A DNA stretch of 64,000 nt from Pseudomonas sp. B28(2017) (GCF_002113025.1 NZ_NEJH01000002.1:620001-684000), one strand, 5' to 3'. Positions 47,587 to 57,676 are shown, counted from the stretch's first letter. Program-made: numbers and translations. The notes: a model not told the origin generated them from the sequence alone.

Positions 47587-47852
47587 CATGATCCTCCTAA
47601 TTTTCTGACGCCCCTGCGACCGCTGGCCACTACGAGTGGCTCGGCATCGTCGACAAAAATCCCACTATCCAAGGGCTGAATTTGCCGCAGCAAGATAGCT
47701 AGCTCATCACAATCTCCGCCGCGCAGAACTTCGTCGAGCAGCGCTTTCGTATAGAGGGGATCGGCGCGCAGCACCTCCACCATTACCAGGTCGTGCGCTA
47801 TGTCCTTCATAGTATGCTCGCCTCGTTTCGGACTCAGAAAACCAAAATTCAA
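47586..47852 (-). CDS. Small coupled protein, unknown function
   Basis: An 88-residue product from a TTG with good SD (GAGAGGAAAA) overlapping the HNH stop, or 74 residues from the ATG at 47810. The stretch MKDIAHDLVMVEVLRADPLY, then TKALLDEVLRGGDCDELAILLRQI, recalls the N-terminal helices of HigA/HTH-type addiction-module antidotes, but no HTH follows. Its final codons contain the SD of the PHP-ATPase and its TGA overlaps the first ATG there, strong support that it is translated. It may be a regulatory or adaptor subunit. Confidence 0.6.
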   Translation of the reverse strand: MNFGFLSPKRGEHTMKDIAHDLVMVEVLRADPLYTKALLDEVLRGGDCDELAILLRQIQPLDSGIFVDDAEPLVVASGRRGVRKLGGS

Positions 47853-48688
47853 TTTTCCTCTCCCCAGTACAAATGCTCCCTATGCCAAGCAAGGTATTTG
47901 AGGTGTTGAGGTGACAGCTTGATACTCAGCTCAGCTGAGCAGTTTAAGATCTCACGATCCCTCTCGGAAACGTAAGACGAAATCAGGATTTTCCCTTCAT
48001 CGTCAAAGGACACGTAACCCTTGTCAAACAAGGCATCGACGTTCGGGCTCAACAGAAGACCGTTGTAAACGTCCAACCGCTCGGAGTTGTTTGACTCGCT
48101 CCACGGTTTGATGTGTGAGGCTTTGAGGATGTCGATCTGTGAGCAGCCAGTAGCAGAGCATTCGCCCCAGTGCTTGATCAGTTTCTTACGAAAAGCGCCC
48201 TGCCCAACCCGAGCAAGGATGATCTGACTTTTCTGCGTCTCAGTGAGCATCGCATCACTCATCACTTGCTGCTCTTGGCCCTTAGCGATGACCTCAGCCA
48301 CATCGTCAGTTGCCCAATATTTGCGGTTGACACCAAAGCTACCTTTCCGGCTGGGGGCTACCCCAATAGAAACACAGAAACTTTCGAAAGCGAGCTGTAG
48401 ACTCTCGTTCTGAACGGGATACGAGCCGTAAATTTTGTTCAGCGCGAGGTTGGTTTCACTTCCATGCTTCTCCCTGTTCAATCCGTGGATTTGAATCGTG
48501 TTGCCAACGTAGCCGATGAACCGAGATGGGGCGAACGCAATACCGGCATCTGTAAGGTATGGCAGATAACATGTCCCTTTTTTAATGAGGTCTTGGTGGA
48601 TCTTCCTATCCCCATCTGCTGACACTCTCGCACGCTCAAGCTCAGCAAGGTTCTCTGCTACCTGCTCCTCGTTTACCACCAGCTCCAT
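47849..48688 (-). CDS. HNH endonuclease (HNH_2-type)
   Basis: A 279-residue protein. The C-terminal nuclease domain (about 165-255) has GQGAFRKKLIKHWGECSATG, then KASHIKPWSESNNSERLDVYNGLLLSPNVDALFDKGYVSF, the usual HNH_2 pattern with catalytic His and Asn. The N-terminal about 150 residues resemble no domain I know and may recognise the target or signal. The ATG is preceded by AAGGAG at five bases; GTG one codon upstream is less well placed. It heads the operon, and a terminator hairpin lies only 21 bp before the start. Confidence 0.85.
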   Translation of the reverse strand: MELVVNEEQVAENLAELERARVSADGDRKIHQDLIKKGTCYLPYLTDAGIAFAPSRFIGYVGNTIQIHGLNREKHGSETNLALNKIYGSYPVQNESLQLAFESFCVSIGVAPSRKGSFGVNRKYWATDDVAEVIAKGQEQQVMSDAMLTETQKSQIILARVGQGAFRKKLIKHWGECSATGCSQIDILKASHIKPWSESNNSERLDVYNGLLLSPNVDALFDKGYVSFDDEGKILISSYVSERDREILNCSAELSIKLSPQHLKYLAWHREHLYWGEEN

Positions 48689-48705
48689 CACTGCTCCTTA
48701 CAATG

Positions 48706-48729
48706 AAAAGCCCGGCTCAGTGGCCGGGC
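48706..48729 (-). terminator. Rho-independent terminator just upstream of the HNH gene
   Basis: On the minus strand GCCCGGC-CACTGA-GCCGGGC then TTTT. It ends transcripts coming from the 58-residue ORF and integrase side and leaves only 21 bp before the HNH start. Confidence 0.85.
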
Positions 48730-48736
48730 GTCAAGG

Positions 48737-48913
48737 TCAAGACATCCCAATGACCGCAAGCAACTGCTCACGAACACCACGGCCTTGCTCGTCCTTCTTT
48801 TGAGCCATCAGATACAGACCTTTCTCCGCTGATTTTTTGGCCCATAGCTCACCAATCAGGCGCTTCTCTTTGCTGTCGTCGTTGCTCACACGGTCGCCAT
48901 CCTTGTAGGCCAT
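48737..48913 (-). CDS. Small hydrophilic ORF (58 aa), uncertain
   Basis: MAYKDGDRVSNDDSKEKRL.. ends ..LLAVIGMS; it is very charged with no recognised motif. It opens within the out-of-frame integrase remnant: the integrase frame FDAWAEKW runs into its first codons. GGAG lies only two bases before the ATG, a poor spacing. The strong terminator placed six to thirty bases after its stop argues that something upstream is transcribed. It may be a real small gene or an accident of the decayed integrase. Confidence 0.4.
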   Translation of the reverse strand: MAYKDGDRVSNDDSKEKRLIGELWAKKSAEKGLYLMAQKKDEQGRGVREQLLAVIGMS

Positions 48914-49228
48914 TTCTCCGCCCAGGCATCAAACGTTTCCGCGCCCTTACTACGAGCCTTGTCTCGGGCTTTCTCCTTGGTAGGTGACCTTGCCAGCCGC
49001 AACCATTTTTTTGGCCTCACCAAGCCGCTCTCGCGCCTCCGCGAGAGTGATACCACCTACGCCATAGCGACCAAACGTGATCGTCTCCTGTCGGCCGTTG
49101 ATGGAGTAGTTATAGCGAAACGAGATTGACCCCGCAGCCGTGACGGCCACGTAGAGTCCGTCTCGGTCATTCACTTTGTAGAGTTTTTCTTTCGGTTTGA
49201 GATTACGCAGCTTGGTATCGGTCAGCAT
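48880..49228 (-). pseudogene. P4-type tyrosine integrase, truncated and frameshifted
   Basis: The N-terminal DUF4102 arm-binding domain is clear: MLTDTKLRNLKPKEKLYKVN, DGLYVAV and ITFGRYGVGGITLAEARERL. At about 48985 the frame is lost; the continuation SPTKEKARDKARSKGAETFD and AWAEKW lies in the next frame and then stops. The catalytic tyrosine-recombinase domain (R..HxxR..Y) is missing altogether. The position beside guaA and the N-terminus identify the island's original integrase. Confidence 0.85.
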
Positions 49229-49535
49229 GGGGCTCGCGGATTCCGTTCAAAGAATACCATGCTCAGAAACGCACCCAAAACCGCAAGGAAACCCAATAAA
49301 ACCGGGCGAATGATGGGAATTGATACCACGTTTCCCTCTACAGCGACGACATGGTATCGAACACCGAGCATGGCATTTGGCTCAGTTAATGCCTCGTACC
49401 ATGCCACATAAACACGGTGCTTGGCGATGCACAGAGCTGCCAGAATTTGCTAGACCCCAAAAGCCGAAAGCCCGCAATTACGCGGGCTTCAGGGTATTTC
49501 TTGCTAAATGGTGCCGGTCAGTACCAGACGCCCAA
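49229..49535. other. Integrase upstream region, possible small TM ORF
   Basis: A 307-bp segment between the integrase start and the guaA stop. A 61-codon GTG-start reading frame (49222-49407, minus) encodes one hydrophobic helix (SIPIIRPVLLGFLAVLGAFL) but has no clear SD and overlaps the integrase start, so I do not call it a gene. The segment also holds the terminator at 49467. Confidence 0.5.
49467..49491 (-). terminator. Terminator downstream of guaA (island-supplied)
   Basis: On the minus strand AAGCCCGCG-TAAT-TGCGGGCTTTC, followed by a T-rich stretch, 45 bp after the guaA stop. It lies on the island side of the att core, so it replaces the chromosomal terminator now at 40197. Confidence 0.8.
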
Positions 49536-51113
49536 TCATTCCCACTCAATGGTCGCTGGCGGCTTGCTCGACACGTCGTAGGTGACGCGGGAGATGCCTT
49601 CGATTTCATTGATGATGCGGCCACTGACGGTTTCCAGCAATTCGTAAGGCAGGTGTGCCCAACGCGCGGTCATGAAGTCGATGGTTTCCACGGCACGCAG
49701 GGCCACGACCCAGGCGTAACGACGGCCATCACCGACCACGCCAACCGATTTAACCGGCTGGAACACCACGAACGCCTGGCTGACCTTGTGGTACCAGTCG
49801 GCCTTGCGCAGTTCTTCGATGAAGATATGGTCGGCGCGACGCAGCAGGTCGGCGTATTCCTTCTTCACTTCACCGAGGATGCGTACGCCCAGACCCGGGC
49901 CCGGGAACGGGTGACGGTAGACCATGTCGTACGGCAGGCCCAGTTCCAGGCCCAGACGACGGACTTCGTCCTTGAACAGTTCGCGCAGTGGCTCGACCAG
50001 TTTCAGGTTCATTTCTTCCGGCAGGCCGCCCACGTTGTGGTGCGACTTGATCACGTGGGCCTTGCCGCTTTTCGCGCCAGCCGACTCGATCACGTCCGGG
50101 TAGATGGTGCCCTGGGCCAGGTACTTGATGTTGTCCAGCTTGCAGGATTCAGCATCGAACACGTCGATGAAGGTACGGCCGATGATCTTGCGCTTCTTCT
50201 CAGGGTCAGCTTCGCCGGCCAGGTTGTTGAGGAACTGGTCCTCGGCGTTGGCACGGATCACCTTGACACCCATGTTCTCGGCGAACATGGCCATCACTTG
50301 CTCGCCTTCGTGCAGGCGCAGCAGGCCGTTGTCGACGAACACGCAGGTCAGCTGGTCGCCGATGGCCTTGTGCAGCAGCGCGGCAACTACCGAGGAGTCC
50401 ACGCCGCCAGAGAGGCCGAGCAGCACGTTGTCGGTGCCGACCTGGGCACGAACCTGGGCGATGGCGTCTTCAGCGATCTTCGAAGGAGTCCACAGCGCTT
50501 CGCACTCGCAGATGTCGAGGATGAAACGCGACAGGATGCGACCGCCCTGCTTGGTGTGGGTCACTTCCGGGTGGAACTGCACGCCGTAGTAGCGACGCTC
50601 GTCGCTGAACATACCAGCGATCGGGCAGCTCGGAGTGCTGGCCAGGATATGGAAGTCAGATGGCATTTTGGTGACTTTGTCACCGTGGCTCATCCACACG
50701 TCGAGGCCGAACAGGCCGTCGGCGTCGATGTGGTCTTCGATACCGTCGAGCAGGCGGCTCTTGCCGACCACGTCGACGCGAGCGTAACCGAACTCACGCA
50801 GCTCGGAACCTTCAACCTTGCCGCCCAGTTGCTCGGCCATGGTCTGCATGCCGTAGCAGATACCGAAGACCGGCACGCCCAGGTCAAAGACTGCCTGCGG
50901 GCAGCGAGGGCTGTTGGCTTCGTGCACGGACTCCGGACCGCCAGCGAGAATGACGCCTTTGGGCGCGAACTCGCGGATCGCATCCTCGTCCATGTCGAAC
51001 GGGTGCAGTTCGCAGTACACGCCTATTTCACGCACGCGGCGGGCGATCAGCTGGGTGTACTGGGAACCGAAGTCGAGGATCAGGATGCGGTGAGCGTGAA
51101 TATCGAGGGCCAT
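49536..51113 (-). CDS. guaA: GMP synthase (glutamine-hydrolysing)
   Basis: A 525-residue enzyme that aminates XMP to GMP. The glutamine amidotransferase domain has the nucleophile in FGICYGMQ, His/Glu in VQFHPEVTH, then the ATP-pyrophosphatase P-loop SGGVDSS and the C-terminal dimerisation domain ending PATIEWE. The last codons form the attachment site of the downstream island; reading frame and stop are preserved. The gene lies 99 bp after guaB. Confidence 0.97.
   Translation of the reverse strand: MALDIHAHRILILDFGSQYTQLIARRVREIGVYCELHPFDMDEDAIREFAPKGVILAGGPESVHEANSPRCPQAVFDLGVPVFGICYGMQTMAEQLGGKVEGSELREFGYARVDVVGKSRLLDGIEDHIDADGLFGLDVWMSHGDKVTKMPSDFHILASTPSCPIAGMFSDERRYYGVQFHPEVTHTKQGGRILSRFILDICECEALWTPSKIAEDAIAQVRAQVGTDNVLLGLSGGVDSSVVAALLHKAIGDQLTCVFVDNGLLRLHEGEQVMAMFAENMGVKVIRANAEDQFLNNLAGEADPEKKRKIIGRTFIDVFDAESCKLDNIKYLAQGTIYPDVIESAGAKSGKAHVIKSHHNVGGLPEEMNLKLVEPLRELFKDEVRRLGLELGLPYDMVYRHPFPGPGLGVRILGEVKKEYADLLRRADHIFIEELRKADWYHKVSQAFVVFQPVKSVGVVGDGRRYAWVVALRAVETIDFMTARWAHLPYELLETVSGRIINEIEGISRVTYDVSSKPPATIEWE
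49539..49553. other. attL: guaA 3' end
   Basis: TTCCCACTCAATGGT encodes the last codons of GuaA (TIEWE) and is repeated exactly at 40273-40287. Integration here keeps guaA intact because the core restores its coding end. Confidence 0.85.
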
Positions 51114-51212
51114 GATTCAGTCTCGTCTAAGTCATTCAGAAACAGTCGTGATTCAGAAACAACTCGGGGCTGAATAAAACAGCCCCGGTTGCTTAGCTTG
51201 TTGCTTGAAGGC

Positions 51213-52760
<1,548 letters not shown>

Positions 52761-52817
52761 CTATTATTGGCATTACTGATATACGGGGATTACGGCGTTA
52801 CGGATGGCTGTTTTTTT

Positions 52818-52914
52818 GTGGGAGCGAGCCTGCTCGTGATGAGCTTGAAGACGACGCTTGTTTTCAGACAACAAGCGTCATCGTTCACGACCATCGCGAG
52901 CTTGCTCCTACAAA
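52818..52914. repeat. REPIN, partly degenerate
   Basis: Arms GTGGGAGCGAGCCTGCTCGT and GCGAGCTTGCTCCTAC; the spacer includes an internal inverted repeat GACGCTTGT-N12-ACAAGCGTC. It lies between guaB and the following gene. Confidence 0.82.
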
Positions 52915-52919
52915 GGTCT

Positions 52920-53468
52920 TCAGAGTTCGACTTTCACCCAACTGACCGGCTGATCCAGCCAATCGGCGAACTCATCGAGAAAGCTCTGCTTGAATCCGGC
53001 TTCGGCCCAGTTGTTGAAGATGAAACCGAGGTTGGAGAAGCCGCACTCCTGCAGGAACAGGAAGCCGTTGATGTCGTCTTCATGCCCGCATTCCGGACAG
53101 GTGAAGTTATCGGTACGCCCCGGCATCCAGTCCTCCAGGCTTTCGAACAGGGCTTCACCCACTTCCTTTCGGCACTCGGCACAGCCCGCTTCGCCAAGAA
53201 AACCCTTGGCCGGTGTATAGATGCAACGCTTGGTGATGATCTCCAGACCATTGACCGGCTCGCCGAATGGCAGCGCGTCAGGGTGCAGGACCACCTCACG
53301 GGCACCCTCGGCGATGGCATGCCCCATGCGATTGCCGGTGCGGCCGCACGTGGTCAGCTCTTCCTGGACGATGCTCTTGCGCACCAGCCAACGCACAACG
53401 GCCCGGGCCCGGGGCTCGTGCACCGGCAGCGTGGATATTTTCGGGACGATGATGCTTTGCGAATTCAT
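52920..53468 (-). CDS. Conserved protein with zinc-ribbon Cys pairs, unknown function
   Basis: A 182-residue soluble protein. Two CxxC pairs, AGCAECR and FTCPECGHED, suggest a zinc-binding site. The C-terminal half (GFLFLQECGFSNLGFIFNNW) is aromatic-rich. The start at MNSQSIIV is preferred because the in-frame upstream part is translated REP sequence. Similar proteins occur across Pseudomonas near guaBA or purT and are sometimes mislabelled as a sugar ABC ATPase; no Walker motif is present here. Function unknown. Confidence 0.8.
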   Translation of the reverse strand: MNSQSIIVPKISTLPVHEPRARAVVRWLVRKSIVQEELTTCGRTGNRMGHAIAEGAREVVLHPDALPFGEPVNGLEIITKRCIYTPAKGFLGEAGCAECRKEVGEALFESLEDWMPGRTDNFTCPECGHEDDINGFLFLQECGFSNLGFIFNNWAEAGFKQSFLDEFADWLDQPVSWVKVEL

Positions 53469-53499
53469 GGGGTACAGCCCTGGAGCTTTGATAAATGAC

Positions 53500-53600
53500 C
53501 TGTAGGAGCGAGCCTGCTCGCGATGGTCGTTAACGAAAACGCGTAATCCCTGATTAAACGCGTTGCCCTCAAGTCCATCGCGAGCAGGCTCGCTCCTACA
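53500..53600. repeat. REPIN (GTAGGAGCGAGCCTGCTCGCGA type)
   Basis: A symmetrical arm pair; the spacer starts with the recurring GGTCGTTAACGAAAACGCGT stretch. It lies between purT and the zinc-ribbon gene. Confidence 0.9.
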
Positions 53601-53650
53601 AGGTTTGAGTCGGCGAGCCTTTAGAAGGTATAGGCCCACCGCAGCTGTTT

Positions 53651-54832
53651 TTACAGCTCGACCACAACCGCCTGCGACGCACGAGTCGCCTTGGCGCGGG
53701 CGGCTTCGATCGATTCGTCGCGAGCCAGGGCAACGCCCATGCGGCGCTGGCCGTTGACTTCAGGCTTGCCGAACAAGCGCAACGCGGTATCCGGCTCGCT
53801 CAAGGCTGCGCCCAGATTGGCGAATGCGGTCTGGGTCGACTGCCCTTCCACCAGAATCACCGCCGAGGCCGATGGCCCGAACTGACGGATCAACGGGATC
53901 GGTAGACCGAGAATGGCCCGCGCATGCAGGGCGAACTGCGACAGGTCCTGGGAGATCAGCGTCACCAGGCCAGTGTCGTGCGGGCGCGGCGAGACTTCGC
54001 TGAACCACACCTGATCACCCTTGATGAACAGTTCGACACCGAACAGACCACGGCCACCCAGGGCTTCGGTCACGGCTTTGGCGACGCGTTCGGATTCAGC
54101 CAGGGCAATCGGGCTCATGGCTTGTGGCTGCCAGGATTCCTGATAATCGCCCTTCTCCTGACGGTGGCCGACCGGCGCGCAGAAGGTGGTACCGCCGACG
54201 TGGCGCACGGTCAGCAAGGTGATTTCGTAGTCAAAGTCGATGAAGCCCTCGATGATCACCCGACCTTTACCGGCACGGCCACCTTCCTGGGCGTAGTCCC
54301 AGGCTTTCTGCACGTCATCGACGCTGCGCAACAGGCTCTGGCCCTTGCCCGAGGAACTCATGACCGGCTTGACCACGCACGGGAAACCGAGGTCTTCGAC
54401 CGCCTTGCTGTAGTCCTCGAAGGTGTCGGCGAAGTGGTACGGCGAGGTTGGCAGGTCCAGCTCTTCAGCGGCCAGGCGACGGATGCCTTCGCGGTTCATG
54501 GTCAATTGCGCGGCGCGGGCGGTCGGGATCACGTTGAAACCTTCGGCCTCCAGCTCCACCAGGGTCGCGGTGGCGATGGCTTCGATTTCCGGCACGATGA
54601 AGTGCGGTTGCTCGGCTTCGATCACGGCACGCAGGGCAGCGCCGTCGAGCATGTTGATCACGTGGCTGCGGTGCGCCACCTGCATGGCCGGCGCGTTGGC
54701 GTAGCGATCCACGGCAATCACTTCAACGCCCAGACGTTGCAGCTCGATCACCACTTCCTTGCCCAACTCGCCACAGCCACACATCAATACGCGGGTCGCG
54801 GTAGGCGACAATGGAGTTCCGATACGGGTCAT
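53651..54832 (-). CDS. purT: Formate-dependent phosphoribosylglycinamide formyltransferase
   Basis: A 393-residue ATP-grasp enzyme that formylates GAR with formate and ATP in purine synthesis. The N-terminal dinucleotide-like fold has [18 protein letters not shown]-grasp elements are [15 protein letters not shown] and [24 protein letters not shown]. coli PurT has 392 residues. The start is the ATG with GAGGACC eight bases upstream; longer in-frame extension is not conserved. Confidence 0.96.
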   Translation of the reverse strand: MTRIGTPLSPTATRVLMCGCGELGKEVVIELQRLGVEVIAVDRYANAPAMQVAHRSHVINMLDGAALRAVIEAEQPHFIVPEIEAIATATLVELEAEGFNVIPTARAAQLTMNREGIRRLAAEELDLPTSPYHFADTFEDYSKAVEDLGFPCVVKPVMSSSGKGQSLLRSVDDVQKAWDYAQEGGRAGKGRVIIEGFIDFDYEITLLTVRHVGGTTFCAPVGHRQEKGDYQESWQPQAMSPIALAESERVAKAVTEALGGRGLFGVELFIKGDQVWFSEVSPRPHDTGLVTLISQDLSQFALHARAILGLPIPLIRQFGPSASAVILVEGQSTQTAFANLGAALSEPDTALRLFGKPEVNGQRRMGVALARDESIEAARAKATRASQAVVVEL

Positions 54833-54919
54833 CTGAAGGTCCTCAAGGAGCGGATCATCGAGGGATGCGACGGCTGGCGCGCGTCCCATGGGGAGAAAGC
54901 GCGGCATTTTACATGAACT

Positions 54920-55387
54920 TCAGCCGACGACAGCCTGTTTGCGCAGACGCCAGGCCATGATCAGCCACACGGCAGTGACCCCGGCGAATTTCGAGCCCAG
55001 GGCGGTGAGGATCACCCCCGGCGTCAGGGCGTCGATCATGCCGAAAAAGATAAAGGTATCGAGGGGAATGCTCAGAGCCGAACTTATCCACAGACGGTCA
55101 TGCAGCGGGCGCCTGGTGATGCTGAACACCAGCCAGTCGATGCACTCGGAAACCGCGAATGCCGTGGCGCTGGCCAGGGCGATGGACGGATCGGAGGTGA
55201 CATAGGACAACACCAGCGCTACCAGCATTGCCACGAGGGCGCCATGGCCGAACCGGGCTTGCACCATGTCGCGCAACACAAACACCAGCCCGCCCCAGGC
55301 CGACCAGATGATGTCCAGGTTCGGCGCAGTGGAAAAGGCGTAGTTGATCAGCACGACGCTGCTGATGTAGGCGATCAGGAAGAACAT
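54920..55387 (-). CDS. VUT-family membrane protein (queuosine-precursor transporter-like)
   Basis: A 155-residue protein with about five membrane segments. DIIWSAWGGLVFVLRDMVQ and AFAVSECIDWLVFS match the VUT/QPTR (YhhQ-related) family. YhhQ imports 7-cyano- or 7-deazaguanine precursors; this shorter form may do the same, but the substrate is unproven. It is monocistronic, 87 bp downstream of the purT start on the same strand. Confidence 0.8.
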   Translation of the reverse strand: MFFLIAYISSVVLINYAFSTAPNLDIIWSAWGGLVFVLRDMVQARFGHGALVAMLVALVLSYVTSDPSIALASATAFAVSECIDWLVFSITRRPLHDRLWISSALSIPLDTFIFFGMIDALTPGVILTALGSKFAGVTAVWLIMAWRLRKQAVVG

Positions 55388-55426
55388 GGGATTTGAAAGT
55401 ACCTGTCAATTTGGTGCACAGGGTAC

Positions 55427-55452
55427 TGTAGGAGCGAGCCCGCTCCTACAAT
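55427..55452. repeat. Shortened REP palindrome
   Basis: GTAGGAGCGAG-CC-CGCTCCTAC, a compact single unit between the VUT gene and the DUF1289 gene. Confidence 0.75.
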
Positions 55453-55461
55453 GTTCGCGCC

Positions 55462-55677
55462 TCAGTTTCCCGGCTTTGCCCCGATCATCCACACCAACCC
55501 ACTGGCCTTCGCCCGCTCATGACACAACCCCAGCACCTTGCGCCGCTCGTCGTTGGTCATGCGGCTCCAGCGAGTGATCTCCTCCACCGTGCGCTGGCAA
55601 CCGGTGCAGATGTCATCTTCATCCAGCGCGCAAATGCTCACGCAGGGCGATGGCACCGGACGTTCGGGCGTGCTCAT
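55462..55677 (-). CDS. DUF1289 domain protein
   Basis: A 71-residue protein with the DUF1289 Cys pattern [20 protein letters not shown], then [15 protein letters not shown]. The four Cys could bind a metal or Fe-S cluster. Its ATG overlaps the stop of the gamma-carbonic anhydrase gene. Function is unknown. Confidence 0.88.
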   Translation of the reverse strand: MSTPERPVPSPCVSICALDEDDICTGCQRTVEEITRWSRMTNDERRKVLGLCHERAKASGLVWMIGAKPGN

Positions 55678-56198
55678 TCTTCCTGCTCGGCCAGATCGCG
55701 GGCATAACGTTGCGAGTTGTGCACGTAGTGAGCCGCGCTGGCTTCCAGCATTTTGATTTGCGACTCGGTCAATTCTCGAACCACTTTGCCGGGTGAGCCC
55801 ATGACCAGCGATCCATCCGGAATCTCCTTGCCCTCGCCGATCAGCGAGTTGGCGCCGATGATGCAGTTCTTGCCGATCCTTGCCCCGTTGAGGATCACCG
55901 CGTTGATGCCGATCAGGCTGTAGTCGCCGACGGTGCAGCCGTGGAGCATGGCGTTGTGGCCGATGGTCACGCCGGTGCCGATGGTCAGCGGGTAGCCCAT
56001 GTCGGTGTGCATCACGGTGCCGTCCTGGACGTTGCTGTTCTTGCCGATCAGGATCAACTCGTTATCGCCGCGCAGCACGGCGTTGAACCAGACGTTGGCG
56101 CCCTCTTCCAGCTTGACCTTGCCTACCAGCACGGCATTGGGGGCGACCCAGCTCTGTGGATGGGTTTCGACGCGGGCGTCGCCCAGGCGGTATTTCAT
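55674..56198 (-). CDS. Gamma-carbonic anhydrase family protein
   Basis: A 174-residue left-handed beta-helix protein of hexapeptide repeats ([20 protein letters not shown]..). The three zinc His are in GTVMHTDMG and [11 protein letters not shown]. It forms trimers. Relatives include YrdA and PaaY; carbonic anhydrase or thioesterase activity is possible. The start at MKYRLGD has AGGAAAACAAC before it. It is followed, with a 4-bp overlap, by the DUF1289 gene. Confidence 0.9.
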   Translation of the reverse strand: MKYRLGDARVETHPQSWVAPNAVLVGKVKLEEGANVWFNAVLRGDNELILIGKNSNVQDGTVMHTDMGYPLTIGTGVTIGHNAMLHGCTVGDYSLIGINAVILNGARIGKNCIIGANSLIGEGKEIPDGSLVMGSPGKVVRELTESQIKMLEASAAHYVHNSQRYARDLAEQEE

Positions 56199-56269
56199 TG
56201 TTGTTTTCCTCAAGGCTCAGGCAGGCTTTTTTCAGCCAGATCAGGATTCAGGCCATGCGAACGATGGTT

Positions 56270-56869
56270 TCAGATATTGATGAAGCTTTTGGGAGGCTGG
56301 TGCAGGCTGATTTTGGCGTCATACAGCAGGTTGATCAACTCGACGATCATGATCGCCGTCAGCCCCCAGATCTTGTACTCGCCATAGCGATAGCTCGGCA
56401 CGTACCAGCTGCGGCCCTGATAGTCGATGCGATGGGTATGTTCGCGGGGATCTTTGCGGAAGAATTCCAGGGGCACGCTGAACACCGCGGCGATCTCGGC
56501 ATCGTTGGCCCGGTATTCGACAAAATCCGGGATGACCCCGACATAGGGCGTGACCATGATGCCATGCAGGCTGATCAGCGGGCTGAGCGGGCCGATCACC
56601 TCGACCAGCCCCGGCGGCAGGCCGATCTCTTCTTCGGCTTCTCGCAGGGCGGTGAACGTCAGGTCGGGGTCTTCGGGGTCACGACGCCCGCCGGGAAAGG
56701 CGACTTCGCCACCATGGGTCGACAGGCCACTGGCACGCAGGGTCAACACCAGCTCAGGCTCGTCACTGCGGGTGATGGGCACCAGCACCGCGGCCTCGGG
56801 AAAACGACGGTCGGTCTCCACTGTGCGTGGTGTGTGGTTACTAACCCGATGCAGTAGCTCGTCCAGCAT
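56270..56869 (-). CDS. Nudix CoA pyrophosphatase (NudL-like)
   Basis: A 199-residue protein. It has the CoA-Nudix signature LSTHGGEVAFPGGRRDPED before the Nudix box (ALREAEEEIGLPPG). It should cleave CoA and CoA derivatives to phosphopantetheine and 3',5'-ADP. It is divergent from the zinc-ribbon Nudix gene (148-bp gap). Confidence 0.9.
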   Translation of the reverse strand: MLDELLHRVSNHTPRTVETDRRFPEAAVLVPITRSDEPELVLTLRASGLSTHGGEVAFPGGRRDPEDPDLTFTALREAEEEIGLPPGLVEVIGPLSPLISLHGIMVTPYVGVIPDFVEYRANDAEIAAVFSVPLEFFRKDPREHTHRIDYQGRSWYVPSYRYGEYKIWGLTAIMIVELINLLYDAKISLHQPPKSFINI

Positions 56870-57017
56870 GAGTGTTCTCGATCTGTGCCTTACCCGGCAT
56901 CATGCACCAATCGCTGCGGCCGCCCAACCCCCGCAACAGCCCCATGTCGCGAAACGACAACTTGCCGACAGACACTGCCGCACGCCAAGATAGGCGCAGC
57001 ATTCAGGAACCCCCAGC

Positions 57018-57569
57018 ATGAAATTTTGCAGCCAGTGCGGTAACCCGGTGACCCAGCGCATTCCCGAAGGCGATTCCCGCCTGCGTTTTGTCTGCGACAG
57101 CTGTCAGGCCATCCACTACCAGAACCCCAACATCGTCGCCGGCTGCGTGGCGACCTGGGGCACCAAGGTGTTGCTGTGCCGGCGCGCCATCGAGCCGCGA
57201 CGCGGTTACTGGACCCTGCCCGCCGGCTTCATGGAAAACGGTGAGACCATCGAACAGGCCGCCATTCGCGAAACCGCCGAGGAAGCCTGCGCCCGGGTGC
57301 GCAACCTGAGCATCTATACCCTGATCGATGTACCACACATCAGCCAGGTGCATGTGTTCTTCCGTGCAGAGCTGGCGGACCTGGATTTTTCTGCCGGCCC
57401 CGAGAGCCTGGAAGTACAACTATTCGACGAAGCGGACATTCCTTGGGATGAGCTGGCTTTCCGCACGGTGGGTCGTACCTTAGAATGCTTCTTCGCTGAC
57501 CGGCGGACCGAGGTCTATCCCGTACGGTCCGAATCGATCCCGCCGCTTGCTCAGCCTGCCATTACTTGA
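57018..57569 (+). CDS. Zinc-ribbon Nudix hydrolase (NudC-like)
   Basis: A 183-residue protein. The N-terminal zinc ribbon has CSQCG and CDSCQ. The Nudix box GFMENGETIEQAAIRETAEEA fits Gx5Ex7REUxEE, with the final Gly position changed (EEACA). NudC-type enzymes remove NAD caps from RNA or hydrolyse NADH; this one lacks the NudC SQPWPFPxS motif, so the substrate is open. Confidence 0.87.
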   Translation: MKFCSQCGNPVTQRIPEGDSRLRFVCDSCQAIHYQNPNIVAGCVATWGTKVLLCRRAIEPRRGYWTLPAGFMENGETIEQAAIRETAEEACARVRNLSIYTLIDVPHISQVHVFFRAELADLDFSAGPESLEVQLFDEADIPWDELAFRTVGRTLECFFADRRTEVYPVRSESIPPLAQPAIT

Positions 57570-57600
57570 TGCCATATTGGTATCATTCGTAGCCGCTGAA

Positions 57601-57627
57601 AAATCGCAGCCTGCGGCAGCTCCTGCA
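57601..57627. repeat. Solitary CGCAGCCTGCGGCAGC repeat
   Basis: AATCGCAGCCTGCGGCAGCTCCTGC, a second family of short palindromic repeat, found also as a pair at 58223. It lies upstream of the L,D-transpeptidase gene. Confidence 0.75.
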
Positions 57628-57676
57628 AAAACATCTATAAATAAATAGTCGCGACACCTCCTGGGGAATCGTTTCA

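Larger units (their letters stand above)
40273..49553. mobile_element. Genomic island integrated at the 3' end of guaA (about 9.3 kb)
   Basis: The island is bounded by 15-bp direct repeats of the guaA 3' end, carries a decayed P4-type integrase next to guaA, has visibly lower GC than its flanks (most clearly 43.4-49.5 kb), and interrupts the guaA-oxidase-tadA order seen in other Pseudomonas. The guaA 3' end is a known integration site for integrase-bearing islands. A partial third att copy at 43632 divides the cargo into two modules. With the integrase broken, the island is probably no longer self-mobile. Confidence 0.88.

Noticed and set aside
49222..49407. A 61-codon GTG-start frame with one hydrophobic helix before the integrase
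   Set aside because: No clear SD, overlaps the integrase start, and lies in a normally non-coding int upstream region; not excluded as a small membrane protein.
49320..51173. A 617-codon open frame on the + strand across guaA
   Set aside because: It is antisense to the clear guaA gene and has a low-complexity His/Asp/Ala/Val composition typical of GC-rich shadow frames.
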